A stretch of DNA of 64,000 bases from contig QZCP01000028.1 in NCBI GenBank assembly GCA_003956705.1, positions 60,482 to 124,481 on the forward strand, in the 5' to 3' direction. Every line of letters begins with the position of its first letter. Position 1 is the stretch's first letter. Under the pieces are notes generated by a model that saw only the letters and a list, made by a program, of their open reading frames with translations, ran no database searches and had not been told where the DNA came from. The position numbers and the translations under genes are program-made. Below, piece by piece: positions 63,906 to 64,000 of this stretch. The DNA comes from Brevipalpus yothersi. Its lineage: Eukaryota > Arthropoda > Arachnida > Trombidiformes > Tenuipalpidae.

Positions 63906-64000
63906 ACCTGTGTTCTGTTTGAAATTTACTTGTTTAATTAGTTATCGGAATTATTTGATAAATACTTTCACGGTTCTAAGGAGAATCATAATGCTACCAA

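Noticed and set aside
1..64000. CRISPR arrays, bacterial operons, prophage or plasmid features
   Set aside because: No spaced direct repeats or prokaryotic genes. All genes have eukaryotic structure.

Overview
This is nuclear DNA from an animal: genes have GT-AG introns, AATAAA sites, a nuclear-type tRNA and metazoan protein families. An arthropod is clear from a one-domain chitin-binding cuticle protein (CPAP1 type), a gustatory-type seven-helix receptor, a Pvr-type receptor tyrosine kinase and a group III phospholipase A2. The AT-rich sequence, many introns of about 50-110 bp, very long exons (8.4 kb in UBR4) and abundant (TC)n/(GA)n tracts make a mite, probably acariform, my best guess. 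That placement is inference.

Layout. 1-4528: non-coding as far as I can tell. 4529-9070 (+): CPAP1-like cuticle protein, 5' end not found. 10075-11538 (+): gustatory receptor-like gene. 13186-14859 (+): group III secreted phospholipase A2. 15322-16362 (-): BRCT-only protein resembling the N-terminus of ECT2/Pebble. 18071-23165 (+): peroxisomal multifunctional enzyme type 2 (HSD17B4) with four tandem SCP2 domains. 23596-28136 (-): VEGFR/PDGFR-type receptor kinase. 29045-29115 (-): tRNA-Gln(CUG). 29557-31077 (+): ALG11. 31446-48049 (-): complete UBR4 (poe), 5457 residues in four exons. 48991-49170 (-): ATP5MK/DAPIT-like subunit. About 49294-54119 (-): a non-LTR retroelement whose endonuclease-reverse transcriptase ORF comes first and overlaps a second ORF by ATGA. 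54830-56373 (-): APMAP-like protein. 58392-59457 (+): membrane-anchored leucine-rich-repeat protein. 59739-61345 (-): secreted cysteine-rich protein. 62945-63457 (+): RRP15.

The genes are unrelated housekeeping, receptor, cuticle and secreted-protein genes, not a pathway cluster. The points most worth follow-up are the four-SCP2 MFE-2, the retroelement with its unusual ORF order, the stand-alone ECT2-like BRCT protein, and a duplicated CACGTG-containing module flanking RRP15. All exon boundaries were read by eye from splice motifs and reading-frame phase; there is no transcript evidence.
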